Source: Herbaspirillum sp. WKF16 (GTDB lineage: Bacteria; Pseudomonadota; Gammaproteobacteria; Burkholderiales; Burkholderiaceae_D). From it: a DNA stretch of 64,000 bases. Both the position numbers and the translations under genes were made by a program. The stretch lies in assembly GCF_028993615.1 (NCBI RefSeq), contig NZ_CP118632.1, positions 4,278,001-4,342,000 on the forward strand. Direction: 5' to 3'. Shown here in pieces: positions 31,111-41,065 of this stretch. The notes beneath the pieces are model-generated. The model saw only the letters and a program-made list of their open reading frames with translations. It made no database searches and was not told the DNA's origin. Numbering within the stretch: position 1 is the stretch's first letter; every line of letters begins with the position of its first letter.

Positions 31111-32520
31111 TCAGTAGCGGTAGTGGTCGGCCTTGTACGGGCCGTCGACCTTCACGCCGATGTAGGCGGCTTGCTCCGGCGTCAGCTCGGAGAGCTGGGC
31201 GTTGAGCTTCTTGAGTTGCAGACGCGCGACCTTCTCGTCCAGGTGCTTGGGCAGCGTGTAGACACCGACCGGGTAGTCCTTGGTGTTCACGAACAGTTCG
31301 ATCTGGGCGATGGTCTGGTTGGCGAACGACGAGCTCATCACATAGGACGGGTGGCCGGTGCCGCAACCCAGGTTGACCAGGCGGCCTTCGGCCAGCAGGA
31401 TGATGCGCTTGCCGTCCGGGAAGATCACGTGGTCGACCTGCGGCTTGATGTTGTCCCAGGTGTACTGCTTCAGGGCGGCGACTTCGATTTCGTTGTCGAA
31501 GTGGCCGATGTTGCAGACGATGGCCTGGTCCTTCATCTTCTTCATGTGCTCATGGGTGATCACATGATAGTTGCCGGTGCAGGTGACGAAGATGTCGCCG
31601 TGTTCTGCTGCGTAGTCCATGGTCACCACGCGGTAGCCTTCCATGGCGGCCTGCAGTGCGCAGATCGGGTCGATCTCGGTGACCCAGACTTGCGCCGACA
31701 GTGCGCGCAAGGCCTGGGCCGAGCCCTTGCCGACGTCGCCGTAGCCGGCCACGATGGCGACCTTGCCAGCCACCATCACGTCGGTGGCGCGCTTGATACC
31801 GTCCACCAGCGATTCGCGGCAGCCGTACAGGTTGTCGAACTTGGACTTGGTGACCGAGTCGTTGACGTTGATCGCCGGGAAGGCCAGCTTGCCTTCCTTA
31901 TGCATCTGGTACAGGCGATGCACGCCGGTGGTGGTCTCTTCGGTAACGCCCTTGATTTCCTTGAGGCGCTTGGAATACCAGGCGGCATCCTTGGCCAGGT
32001 AGCGCTTGATCGAGTTGAACAGGCAGACCGCCTCTTCCGAATCCGGCTTGGCCAGCACCGAGATGTCCTTCTCGGCGCGCGCGCCCAGATGCAGCAGCAG
32101 GGTGGCGTCGCCGCCATCGTCCAGGATCATGTTGGAGTAGCCGCCATCGGTCCACTCGAAGATGCGGTGGGTGTACTCCCAGTATTCATCCAGGTTCTCG
32201 CCCTTGACGGCGAACACCGGGGTGCCGTTGGCGGCGATGGCTGCGGCAGCGTGGTCCTGGGTCGAGTAGATGTTGCAGGATGCCCAGCGCACTTGCGCGC
32301 CCAGCGCTTCCAGCGTCTGGATCAGCACTGCGGTCTGGATCGTCATGTGCAGCGAGCCGGTGATGCGCGCGCCCTTGAGCGGTTGCGATGCGGCAAACTC
32401 GTCGCGGATCGCCATCAGGCCCGGCATTTCGGTCTCGGCGATCTTGATTTCCTTGCGGCCCCAATCGGCCAGGCCGATATCGGCGATGATGAAATCTTGG
32501 GATGCGGCAGTAGTAGACAT
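31111..32520 (-). CDS. ahcY: Adenosylhomocysteinase
   Basis: NAD-dependent hydrolysis of S-adenosylhomocysteine to adenosine and homocysteine, clearing the product inhibitor of methyltransferases; 469 aa from the ATG at 32520. The NAD-binding motif GYGDVGKG lies near residue 260; it ends with the conserved KADHYRY tail. It includes the extra roughly 40-residue insertion found in many bacterial forms. Start is ambiguous: a strong AAAGGAGGG lies only 2 nt before a GTG at 32538 and 20 nt before the ATG, neither ideal. An SAH riboswitch precedes it. Confidence 0.96.
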   Translation of the reverse strand: MSTTAASQDFIIADIGLADWGRKEIKIAETEMPGLMAIRDEFAASQPLKGARITGSLHMTIQTAVLIQTLEALGAQVRWASCNIYSTQDHAAAAIAANGTPVFAVKGENLDEYWEYTHRIFEWTDGGYSNMILDDGGDATLLLHLGARAEKDISVLAKPDSEEAVCLFNSIKRYLAKDAAWYSKRLKEIKGVTEETTTGVHRLYQMHKEGKLAFPAINVNDSVTKSKFDNLYGCRESLVDGIKRATDVMVAGKVAIVAGYGDVGKGSAQALRALSAQVWVTEIDPICALQAAMEGYRVVTMDYAAEHGDIFVTCTGNYHVITHEHMKKMKDQAIVCNIGHFDNEIEVAALKQYTWDNIKPQVDHVIFPDGKRIILLAEGRLVNLGCGTGHPSYVMSSSFANQTIAQIELFVNTKDYPVGVYTLPKHLDEKVARLQLKKLNAQLSELTPEQAAYIGVKVDGPYKADHYRY

Positions 32521-32562
32521 GGCAACGGCGCTGTTCACGCCCTCCTTTCAAGTAAAAGCCAG

Positions 32563-32663
32563 AAAAAAAGTAACGTGAGCGCGGTTGCCAGGCGCATGGC
32601 GCCTGCTCACCGCGTCAAGCCTGGCAGGGATTCCCTGTCGCAACGCTCCTTGCTGCGGTGAGG
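32563..32663 (-). promoter_or_regulatory. SAH riboswitch controlling ahcY
   Basis: On the minus strand the element reads CACCGC, AGC, AAGGAGCGTTGCGAC, a short hairpin CAGGGAATCCCTG, then CCAGGCTTG and GCGGTG. This matches the known SAH aptamer (GAGGAGCGNUGC ... CCAGGCUCG) found before ahcY in proteobacteria. Stem P1 is CACCGC (32655-32660) with GCGGTG (32608-32613). Further hairpin CAGGCGCC/GGCGCCTG follows. An alternative stem GTGAGC (32605-32610) with GCTCAC (32575-32580), then TTACTTTTTTT, shares three bases with P1, so SAH binding would favour read-through. Mechanism is inferred. Confidence 0.9.
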
Positions 32664-32750
32664 CATTGGAGGGACTTGCAACGAACCTGGACGCAATGCC
32701 AACGCCAGGCCGCTGCGGATGCATGATCCGCGGGAGGTGCATTGTAGCGC

Positions 32751-32797
32751 GGGGAGGGCGATAGGCAAACCCCTTCGGGGATTCGCCCGCCCTCCCC
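32751..32797 (-). terminator. Long hairpin after metK
   Basis: GGGGAGGGCG (32751-32760) pairs perfectly with CGCCCTCCCC (32788-32797), with an inner stem CCCC/GGGG. No T-run follows on the minus strand, so it may only slow transcription or protect the metK 3' end. Confidence 0.5.
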
Positions 32798-32809
32798 GGA
32801 CTGACGGGA

Positions 32810-33973
<1,164 letters not shown>

Positions 33974-34094
33974 GCAAGCCTCAAACTGAAAACGATTTAC
34001 CGATGTCGCGGCCCATCATTCAGTCGTGCCTGCGACGCTTTAGCGATATTTGTACCCCGTCTCGCAAGTTGTCATTAACTCGACGGCATGTGCT

Positions 34095-34122
34095 ATTTTA
34101 CGCCTCTTGCAATTTTCTGCAA
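34095..34122 (-). promoter_or_regulatory. Probable metK promoter, overlapping the divergent lpxL promoter
   Basis: Minus strand: TTGCAG (34117-34122), 16-bp spacer, TAAAAT (34095-34100), predicting a leader of about 115 nt. On the plus strand TTGTCA (34069-34074) and CTATTT (34093-34098) could serve the acyltransferase genes; the two -10 boxes share bases, so they may compete. I recognise no known SAM riboswitch in the metK leader. Confidence 0.5.
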
Positions 34123-34164
34123 TTTGGCAGAGTTTCCTGCCCCAGCTACCCGTTATCGGCAAGT

Positions 34165-35010
34165 ATGCTCGTTTCTTTATTCCGCCTGTTGTCTTTCCTG
34201 CCGCTGCCGGTATTGCATGCCATCGGTTTTGCCGTGGGCTGGCTGGTGTTCCTGGCGTCGCCCTCGTACCGGCGGCGCCTGACGGAGAACATCACGCTGG
34301 CAGGTCACCGCGCTCATCTATATAGAGCGGTCGGCGAAGCCGGCAAGGGCATGTTCGAGCTGCCCTTCATCTGGTGCGCCAATCCCGAGCGGGTACTGCG
34401 CACCGCCCGCATTGTCGATTGGCAACTGGTGCAAACGGGATTGGATGCCAAATCCGGCATCGTCTTCCTGACTCCCCATCTCGGTTGCTTTGAGATCTCG
34501 GCGCAATCGGTGGCCCGCCACGCCAGCCTGAGCGTGCTGTACCGCCCGCCGCGAAAAGCCGCGCTGAAGCCGCTGATCGAGGGCGCCCGCGCCCGCGCCA
34601 ACCTGCACCTGGCCCCGGCCAACCTGGCTGGGGTGCGCATCCTGCTCAAGGCGCTGAAAAGCGGCCAGGCCATTGGCTTGCTGCCGGACCAAGTCCCGCA
34701 GAACGGCGAAGGCGTCTGGGCCGATTTCTTCGGCAAGCCGGCCTACACCATGACGTTGCCAGCCAAGCTGCAGCAAATGAGCGGTGCGCCCATTATCCTG
34801 GCCTATGCTGAACGGCTCTCGTGGGGGCGCGGCTATGCGATCCACTTCGTACCCTTCGAGGGGGAACTGGGCGACACGCCCGAACAGCAGGCGCGCGCCA
34901 TCAACCTGGCCATGGAAAAACTGATCGCGCGCTGCCCGGCTCAATATATATGGAGCTACAACCGCTACAAGGTGCCACAGGGCGTCAGCGCTCCCGGAGC
35001 GGCGCAATGA
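34165..35010 (+). CDS. Lipid A biosynthesis acyltransferase (LpxL/HtrB family), first copy
   Basis: Inner-membrane enzyme adding a secondary acyl chain to Kdo-lipid IVA; 281 aa. An N-terminal membrane anchor spans about residues 4-30. The catalytic H-x4-E is HLGCFE near residue 110; RPPRKAALKPLI and GIGLLPDQVPQ-like segments (AIGLLPDQVPQNGEG) follow. The start at 34165 places the anchor at the N-terminus; the frame extends 54 codons upstream through the intergenic region without family similarity. Its last bases overlap the second copy. Confidence 0.92.
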   Translation: MLVSLFRLLSFLPLPVLHAIGFAVGWLVFLASPSYRRRLTENITLAGHRAHLYRAVGEAGKGMFELPFIWCANPERVLRTARIVDWQLVQTGLDAKSGIVFLTPHLGCFEISAQSVARHASLSVLYRPPRKAALKPLIEGARARANLHLAPANLAGVRILLKALKSGQAIGLLPDQVPQNGEGVWADFFGKPAYTMTLPAKLQQMSGAPIILAYAERLSWGRGYAIHFVPFEGELGDTPEQQARAINLAMEKLIARCPAQYIWSYNRYKVPQGVSAPGAAQ

Positions 35011-35891
35011 AGGCGCTGATCGGATTGATGTGGCTGCTGCACTGGCTGCCGCTGCCCATCCTGGGCCGCCTGGGCGAAGGCTTGGGATGGCTGCTCTATA
35101 TTTATATGAGGCCGCGCCGCCGCATCACGCTGATCAACCTGCGGCTGTGCTTCCCCGAGAAGACCGAACAAGAGCGGCGCGTGATCGCGCGCCGCCATTT
35201 CCAGGCCTATGCCCGCAGCGCGCTGGAGCGCGGCATCCTATGGTGGGCGCCGGAGTCGCGCCTGAAACGCTTGATCCAGGTGGAGCCCCGCATCCCCTTC
35301 GAGACGCTCGACCGCGGCCCGACCATCCTGTTGTGCCCGCACTTCGTCTGCCTGGAAATCCCGGGTATCGCCCTGGTGCTCAATTCCAACTATTCGGTCT
35401 GCACGATCTACTCGCGCCAGAAGAACCAGATCGTCGATGACGCCATTCTCAAGGGCCGCTCGCGCTTTCGCCCGGTAACGCTGCTCTCGCGTGAAAAGGG
35501 CGTGAAGCCCATCATCCGGGCCATGCGCGACGGCTTGCCCTTCATCATGCTGCCCGATATGGATTTCGGCATCCGGGACGCCGAATTCGTGCCCTTCTTC
35601 GGCGTACCCGCCGCCACGCTGACCGCCACTGCGCGCATCGCGGCGGCCACCGGCGCATCCGTGGTGCCGGTCATTACCACCTTCCTTCCGGGCTACCGCG
35701 GCTGGAAGACCACCTTCTACCCGGCCTGGAACGACTATCCAGGCGACGACATCGCGGCCGCCACCCGTCGCATGAACGAATTCATCGAGGCGCGCGTGCG
35801 CGAGCATCCTGCGGAATATTTCTGGGCGCACAAGCGCTTCAAGACCCGCCCGCCGGGCGAACCCGACGTCTACGGCAGGAAAGACAACTGA
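35007..35891 (+). CDS. Lipid A biosynthesis acyltransferase (LpxL/LpxM family), second copy
   Basis: 294 aa. Same build as its neighbour: a membrane anchor at residues 1-30, catalytic HFVCLE near residue 112, YSRQKN and a LPDMDFG segment near residue 190. Its ATG overlaps the preceding TGA (ATGA), so the two enzymes are translationally coupled and probably add two different secondary chains. Which one is LpxL and which LpxM cannot be told from sequence alone. Confidence 0.92.
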   Translation: MKALIGLMWLLHWLPLPILGRLGEGLGWLLYIYMRPRRRITLINLRLCFPEKTEQERRVIARRHFQAYARSALERGILWWAPESRLKRLIQVEPRIPFETLDRGPTILLCPHFVCLEIPGIALVLNSNYSVCTIYSRQKNQIVDDAILKGRSRFRPVTLLSREKGVKPIIRAMRDGLPFIMLPDMDFGIRDAEFVPFFGVPAATLTATARIAAATGASVVPVITTFLPGYRGWKTTFYPAWNDYPGDDIAAATRRMNEFIEARVREHPAEYFWAHKRFKTRPPGEPDVYGRKDN

Positions 35892-35919
35892 GCGCCCTGT
35901 AAAACAGGGCGGTCGTCCT

Positions 35920-35925
35920 TATAAT
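35920..35925 (+). promoter_or_regulatory. -10 box immediately upstream of dapF
   Basis: A perfect TATAAT ends 6 bp before the dapF ATG, so transcription from it would begin at about the start codon. Just upstream, GCCCTGT/ACAGGGC (35894-35910) forms a 7-bp hairpin beginning within three bases of the acyltransferase stop. Confidence 0.4.
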
Positions 35926-35931
35926 GACTCC

Positions 35932-36789
35932 ATGAAGATCAAATTCACCAAGATGCATGGCGCGGGCAACGACTTCGTCGTCCTCGACGCCGTCAACCAG
36001 GCCATTTCCCTGACGCCGGCGCAATGGAAGTTCATCGCCGACCGCCGCTTCGGCATCGGCGCGGACCAGATGCTGGTGGTGGAGAAAGCGCGCGGCGACG
36101 GCGTGGACTTTCGTTATCGCATCTACAATGCAGACGGCGGCGAAGTCGAGCAATGCGGCAACGGCGCGCGCGCCTTCGTCAAGTTCGTCACCGACAAGGG
36201 CCTGACCGACAAGCGCGCCATCCGCGTGGAGACCATGTCCGGCATCATCGAGCCGCGCCTGGAAGACGACGGCCGCATCACCGTCGACATGGGTGCCCCC
36301 ATCCTGGTGCCGGCCGAGGTGCCGTTCGACGCCGGCGGCCTGGAAAGCCGCGTCGAAGCGCAGGACACCTTGTGGCCGCTGGACGTTGCCGGCAAAACTG
36401 CCTGGATTTCGGTAGTGTCGATGGGCAACCCGCACGCAGTGCAGGTCGTGCCAGACAGCGAGGCCGCGCCGGTGCTGGAGGACGGTCCCTTGATCGAGCG
36501 CCACGCCCGCTTCCCGCGGCGCGTGAACGCCGGCTTCATGCAAGTCGTGGATCGCCATCACGTCAACCTGCGCGTCTATGAACGCGGCGCCGGCGAAACG
36601 CTGGCTTGCGGCACGGGCGCCTGCGCCGCAGTGGTGGCGGGTATCCGCCGCGGGCTGCTCGATTCGCCCGTGGCCGTACAAACCCACGGCGGCGTGCTCA
36701 GCATCGCCTGGGAAGGCGTCGACCAGCCGGTGTTGATGACCGGCCCCGCAGTCTCCGTATTCGAAGGCGAGATAGAACTGCCGGACTGA
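35932..36789 (+). CDS. dapF: Diaminopimelate epimerase
   Basis: Cofactor-independent epimerase converting LL- to meso-diaminopimelate for peptidoglycan and lysine; 285 aa. The two catalytic cysteines lie in [10 protein letters not shown] (near residue 75) and [13 protein letters not shown] (near residue 225). The start [19 protein letters not shown] is canonical. In many proteobacteria dapF is followed directly by DUF484 and xerC; here those two are 3.6 kb further on. Confidence 0.98.
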   Translation: MKIKFTKMHGAGNDFVVLDAVNQAISLTPAQWKFIADRRFGIGADQMLVVEKARGDGVDFRYRIYNADGGEVEQCGNGARAFVKFVTDKGLTDKRAIRVETMSGIIEPRLEDDGRITVDMGAPILVPAEVPFDAGGLESRVEAQDTLWPLDVAGKTAWISVVSMGNPHAVQVVPDSEAAPVLEDGPLIERHARFPRRVNAGFMQVVDRHHVNLRVYERGAGETLACGTGACAAVVAGIRRGLLDSPVAVQTHGGVLSIAWEGVDQPVLMTGPAVSVFEGEIELPD

Positions 36790-36833
36790 CCCACGCCGCC
36801 ACTTCGATCACGCCCCGATGGTCGCTCCCAACA

Positions 36834-36865
36834 AAAAATGGCTTGCCGGATGGCAAGCCATTTTT
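36834..36865. terminator. Bidirectional terminator between dapF and the Sel1 gene
   Basis: AAAAATGGCTTGCC and GGCAAGCCATTTTT form a 14-bp arm around GGAT. It serves the two convergent genes. Confidence 0.92.
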
Positions 36866-36883
36866 GTTTGCATCAAGACAGCC

Positions 36884-38488
36884 TCAGGCTTCCACGCGCA
36901 GGCCGTCAACCTCCTCGTCAGCCGCCGCCTGATCCGGCAGCGCGGCCTTGAGCCGATAGAGGCGCTGGCGGTAGTTGCCTTCCGGCCCGCTCGGCCCGCC
37001 ATCCACGTCTTCGAACAGGCGACCGATGCGATTGAGCACGCCTCGCTCCTCCCCGGTCTCGACCATGATCAGGCGCCGTTTGCTGCGCGCGTACTGAGCG
37101 CGGATATCCACCACTAGGCAGTGGCCGCAGTCGGCCTCCTTCAGGTCGACCAGCAATGCCTCGGGGCGGGTTAGCCCGAACAAGGTCGCCAGCTCGATGC
37201 GGGCGGCCAGGAAGGGATAAGCATTGACCAGCTCGCGCGACAGCTGCGCGCGCGCCAGCACAGCCCATTCGGCCGGCCGTGGACGGTCGGCCACCTTCTC
37301 CAGCAATGCAGCGGCGTCGGCATTGCCTTGCGACGCCGCCTTCTGCAGCCAGTACAGCGCCCGCACGTCGTTGGCCGGGTCTTCGCGGCGGTTGCGCCAG
37401 GCCGTGACGCCGCACTCCAGTTGCGCGACCACATGCCCCATCTCGGCGGCGCGCTCCAGGTAGTGCTGCACGTCAGCCAGGTTACGCTGGGAAAACTCCG
37501 GTTTCAGATAGATGCGCGACAAGGCGTACCAGCCGGCGGCCATGCCTTGTTCACCGGCCAGCAAGAGCCAGCGGATCGCTTTCTTGTAGTTGGCCGAGCC
37601 TTGGCCAGCGAACCTGCGCGCACCCAGCTCGTCCATCCGCCCGTATAGCAGTCCCAAGGCCAATTGCGCCTCGCGGTCACACGCCAGCGCCGCCAGCTCC
37701 AGCAATTGCTGCGCCTGTTGCAGGTCGGGCTTCCTGTCGTCCAGATGCGACCCGGCGAGACGGCGCAGCAACTGGATATTCTGTGTGCCCAAGCCGGACG
37801 CAAGCGACTCGGACGGCGCGTTTAGCTGTGTCAGCGACGCGGCGTACTGGCGCAACAGCGCGTCGGCAAGCGGCTGCGCACGCTGGCGGAAAGTCGCGAA
37901 GTCAGCCTGGCGCCAGGCGGCATCGGCCAGCGCATGCTGCGCCTGCTCGATGCCGGCATCGGCCGCCTTCTGGGTCCACTGGCTGATCTCATCGCGCGTG
38001 GCGGGCGCCGGCTGCGGCGCCTCCGACGGGGCCGATTGCGTCCCTGCCGAGGCCGGCGCCACGTCCCGGCCTTGCTGGGCCAGCAACCACTGCGCCTCGG
38101 GGTTGCCGTCGAGGGCCACCACCTCCAGCGCGCGGATCGCCTTCTTCTTCAGTTCGGCGCTGATCTGCGCCATATTGCCCAGCACCAGGCGAGCAAATAC
38201 CAGACCGGCCTGGTTCTGCCCGGCGTCGAATGCCCGCTCGTACCACTGCGCCGCCTCTTGCGGCTTGGCCAGCGGCATCACCACTTCATACGGAATATGT
38301 TGAGCAATCAGCATCCAGGCATCCGCCAGCTCCTGGCGGGCGGCACGCTCCAGCCAATGGAATGCAGTACCGAGGCTTTGCGGCAAACCGTTGCCGCCGA
38401 ACAGGTAGCGCTTGCCCAAGGTCAGCTGCGCCTCGGCCTGTCCGGCCCGCGCGGCACGAATGATTGCGAGATCTTCCCTATTTGCCAT
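36884..38488 (-). CDS. Sel1/TPR-like repeat protein
   Basis: 534 aa, no signal peptide. Several Sel1-type repeats of about 36 residues are visible, for example around residues 20-52 (AQLTLGKRYLFGG ... AFHWLERAARQ), 82-118, 250-290 (AQLALGLLYGRMDELG), 310-345 and 350-390 (ALYWLQKAASQGNADA). The C-terminal about 110 residues are not repeat-like, contain CGHC (near residue 455) and are rich in Arg. Sel1 proteins scaffold protein complexes; the partner is unknown. The gene is divergent from the porin and interrupts the dapF-DUF484-xerC neighbourhood. Confidence 0.85.
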   Translation of the reverse strand: MANREDLAIIRAARAGQAEAQLTLGKRYLFGGNGLPQSLGTAFHWLERAARQELADAWMLIAQHIPYEVVMPLAKPQEAAQWYERAFDAGQNQAGLVFARLVLGNMAQISAELKKKAIRALEVVALDGNPEAQWLLAQQGRDVAPASAGTQSAPSEAPQPAPATRDEISQWTQKAADAGIEQAQHALADAAWRQADFATFRQRAQPLADALLRQYAASLTQLNAPSESLASGLGTQNIQLLRRLAGSHLDDRKPDLQQAQQLLELAALACDREAQLALGLLYGRMDELGARRFAGQGSANYKKAIRWLLLAGEQGMAAGWYALSRIYLKPEFSQRNLADVQHYLERAAEMGHVVAQLECGVTAWRNRREDPANDVRALYWLQKAASQGNADAAALLEKVADRPRPAEWAVLARAQLSRELVNAYPFLAARIELATLFGLTRPEALLVDLKEADCGHCLVVDIRAQYARSKRRLIMVETGEERGVLNRIGRLFEDVDGGPSGPEGNYRQRLYRLKAALPDQAAADEEVDGLRVEA

Positions 38489-38855
38489 CAGCCTTCCACA
38501 TCAGGTCAGAAAACCAAAATTATGCCCCACAAATCACATTTTTTTAAAATGACCTTACAAACGATCCAAATGCATCGTTTTAACAACAAATCAGCATGCG
38601 AGACGACTCGGCTCAGGTTTCTCCGCCTTCGGCCGATAACAAGGGAGTGCTCGCAAGCGAAAATTCGCCATCAGAGTATCCCCCGCCTCGAAAGCGTTTG
38701 AAAAAAACAACACTACGCCAGTAGTTTTACGCTTTCAACCAAAATTCCAGCCGCCAAACGACCAATCTGCGGCCATGCCAAATGAGAACCCTTAATGTCT
38801 CACCATCCGACTAGAAGTACGGATCCTCAAGACTATTTTTATAGAAGGATGTCAA
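38489..38855. other. AT-rich divergent control region between the Sel1 and porin genes
   Basis: No gene in 367 bp. Two dyads stand out. AAACGAT/ATCGTTT (38559-38580) lies 70 bp upstream of the Sel1 start. GAAAGCGT/ACGCTTTC (38690-38736) encloses an inner ACTAC/GTAGT hairpin with a GCCA loop. A CATAAT -10-like box for the Sel1 gene is at 38519-38524 (minus). The porin ribosome site is GAAGGATG just before its ATG; its promoter is not obvious. Confidence 0.5.
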
Positions 38856-40067
38856 ATGAAAAAATCTCTGCTGGCACTGGCCGTCCTCGGCGCGTTCGCA
38901 GGTGCTGCTCAAGCACAAAGCTCCGTTACTATCTACGGTATCGTTGATACTGGCGTCACCTACACCTCCAAGGCGCAAACCACCCAGACCCCCGGCATCA
39001 ATACCGGCAGCAAGTTCGCTGTGAACTCGGGCGTGATCCAAGGTTCGCGTATCGGCTTCAAGGGCGTTGAAGATCTGGGCGGCGGTCTGTCGGCCGTGTT
39101 CAACCTGGAAACCGGTTTCACCAACGACAACGGCGGCCTGCAAGGCTCCGACAACGTCACCTCCTCCAACCTGTTCCGTCGTAAGTCGGTGGTTGGTCTG
39201 GCCGGTGGCTTCGGTACCGTGCTGGTTGGTCGTCAAACCGACTTCGCTGACGTCATCTCCGCCTACACCGGCGTTGCTGATTTCGGTGGCGTGATCGCTC
39301 AAGCCGGTTCGAACCTGAACCGTCTGCAAGGCGTTCGCACCAACAACTCGGTGAACTTCACCACCAACAACCTGAGCGGCTTCACCGGTAACCTGATGTA
39401 CGGCTTCGGCGAAACCGCTGGCAAGACTTCCGCTGGCCAATCGTTCGGCATCGGTGGCAAGTACGAAAACGGTCCTCTGGGTCTGGGCCTGAACTACTAC
39501 CAATCCAAGGCTGGTGCAACTCCTTCGGACGTTAGCCTGATCCCCATCACCGCTGTTGGCGTTACTCCTGCTGCCACCAACGTGTACACCAACGCCGCCA
39601 ACGCTGGCAGCTCCGCTCAGAAGGTCCTGAACGTGGTTGCTTCGTACCAGTTCGGCCCGGCACGCGTGTACGGTAACTACTCGCGCGTCAAGCAAGATCT
39701 GAACACCGCTGGCGTCGCTGGTTTCGCAGGCGTGACCGCTGCAACCCGCACCACCGCTGGTACCCTGGCTCTGTCCAAGAAGGCTGACCTGTACGAAATC
39801 GGTACCGCCTACGCTCTGTCCCCGTCCCTGAAGCTGCTGGCTGCTGTGCAACACACCCGCGCTGAATTCGACGGCGTGTCGGGCAAGGGCAAGCTGACTC
39901 AGTACAACCTGGGTGCTGACTACTGGCTGTCCAAGCGTACCGACCTGTACGCATTCGTGTCGAACCTGCGTGCTACCGACATGAAGAACCCTGGCGTGTA
40001 CGGCGACACCACTGGCAACGATGCAAGCCAGACCGCTGTGACCGTTGGCGTTCGCCACAAGTTCTAA
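38856..40067 (+). CDS. Major outer-membrane porin (betaproteobacterial general porin family)
   Basis: 403 aa. A 20-residue signal peptide ends AAQA before QSSVTIYGIVDTG, the classic opening strand of this family. The body alternates beta-strand-like segments, includes the RIGFKGVEDLGGG segment, and ends VGVRHKF with the terminal Phe needed for outer-membrane assembly. Codon use differs strongly from the neighbours, with many GCT, GGT, GTT and CGT codons, the mark of very high expression rather than transfer. It has its own terminators. Trimeric 16-strand channel expected; selectivity unknown. Confidence 0.96.
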   Translation: MKKSLLALAVLGAFAGAAQAQSSVTIYGIVDTGVTYTSKAQTTQTPGINTGSKFAVNSGVIQGSRIGFKGVEDLGGGLSAVFNLETGFTNDNGGLQGSDNVTSSNLFRRKSVVGLAGGFGTVLVGRQTDFADVISAYTGVADFGGVIAQAGSNLNRLQGVRTNNSVNFTTNNLSGFTGNLMYGFGETAGKTSAGQSFGIGGKYENGPLGLGLNYYQSKAGATPSDVSLIPITAVGVTPAATNVYTNAANAGSSAQKVLNVVASYQFGPARVYGNYSRVKQDLNTAGVAGFAGVTAATRTTAGTLALSKKADLYEIGTAYALSPSLKLLAAVQHTRAEFDGVSGKGKLTQYNLGADYWLSKRTDLYAFVSNLRATDMKNPGVYGDTTGNDASQTAVTVGVRHKF

Positions 40068-40082
40068 TTCACGGATCTGATA

Positions 40083-40156
40083 CCGGCATGAAAATGCCGG
40101 CATCAACCTGAATTAAGCTGACTCGGGCTTGCATGAGCAATCATGCAAGCCCGTTT
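40083..40156 (+). terminator. Double hairpin terminator after the porin
   Basis: A first hairpin CCGGCAT/ATGCCGG (40083-40100) is followed by a perfect 13-bp stem CGGGCTTGCATGA/TCATGCAAGCCCG (40124-40153) with a GCAA loop and a T-rich tail. Two in a row fits a very strongly expressed gene. Confidence 0.88.
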
Positions 40157-40245
40157 CTTATGTATCTCTCCGTTTGCGCTCCCCCTTATTCCAAGCATTT
40201 GCCCGCGGCCGCTCTCCTTTGTATCAAATGACAGTCCCGCGGTGA

Positions 40246-40274
40246 TTGTCAGCATTTCTGATAGCGAGGATAAT
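40246..40274 (+). promoter_or_regulatory. Promoter of DUF484-xerC
   Basis: TTGTCA (40246-40251), 17-bp spacer, GATAAT (40269-40274): each box has one mismatch to the sigma-70 consensus. Transcript start near 40282, leader about 85 nt. Confidence 0.75.
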
Positions 40275-40365
40275 CTCGCGGTAATTTCAGGTATTGCCGC
40301 ACGGCACCTGGCAATGCGAACCCGGCAACGACGATTGCCGTTCCACCCACACAAACACACTAGCG

Positions 40366-41034
40366 ATGACCACCCCACTGGACTCCGACCTGATCGCCGA
40401 ATACCTGCTCGACCATCCTCACTTCTTCGAGGAGCACGCGGAGCTGCTTTCGACCGTCAAGTTGACCAGCCCGGTCATGGGCCGCGCCGTATCCCTGCAG
40501 GAACGCCAGATGGAGATCCTGCGCGAGAAGATCCGCGTACAGGAACTGCACATGGCCGACCTGATGCGCATTGCGCAGGAAAACGACGAGATCACCAACA
40601 AGTTCCAGGCCTGGACCCGTACCTTGCTGCTCACGCGCAACGACGGCGACCTGCCGCGCGCGCTGTCGGATCAGTTGAAGGACATTTTCCATGTGCCGCA
40701 AGTGACCGTACGCCTGTGGAACCTGGCCGAAGCGCATGCCGGCAACTGGGCCACGCAATCGGTGTCGGAAGACGCCCGGATATTCGCCAACGGCCTGTCC
40801 GCCCCGTTCTGCGGTCCCAACAAGGACTTCGAGGCGGCCGGCTGGCTGGAAGACGGCGCCTCGGTCAAGTCGGTCGCCATCCTGCCGCTGCGCGTGGGGG
40901 CATCGCCTGACGCCTTCGGCCTGCTGGTGCTGGGCTCGCCCGACCCCAACCGTTTCACCGCCGACATGGGCACCGACTTCCTGACGCGCATCGGCGAGAC
41001 CGCCAGCGCCGCGTTGGCCTGCCTGCTGCGCTGA
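40366..41034 (+). CDS. DUF484 family protein (YigA-like)
   Basis: 222 aa. N-terminal helical part with YLLDHPHFFEEHAELL (residues 12-27) and a heptad-like stretch RQMEILREKIRVQELHMADL; the C-terminal part (about residues 95-215) is GAF-like. Family function is unknown, but it is nearly always next to xerC, as here (31 bp). Start chosen at MTTPLDSD; the longer frame upstream runs across the leader. Confidence 0.9.
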   Translation: MTTPLDSDLIAEYLLDHPHFFEEHAELLSTVKLTSPVMGRAVSLQERQMEILREKIRVQELHMADLMRIAQENDEITNKFQAWTRTLLLTRNDGDLPRALSDQLKDIFHVPQVTVRLWNLAEAHAGNWATQSVSEDARIFANGLSAPFCGPNKDFEAAGWLEDGASVKSVAILPLRVGASPDAFGLLVLGSPDPNRFTADMGTDFLTRIGETASAALACLLR

Positions 41035-41065
41035 CCGCCGCCGGGCGCGGCTTGTCCACCGGACG

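Noticed and set aside
33974..34094. metK leader as a SAM riboswitch
   Set aside because: GCTAAAGC recalls SAM-II, but the other conserved parts of that aptamer are not present.
38856..40067. Porin as recently transferred because of its different codon use
   Set aside because: The bias is toward T-ending codons typical of very highly expressed genes in GC-rich bacteria, and the protein is of the native betaproteobacterial type.
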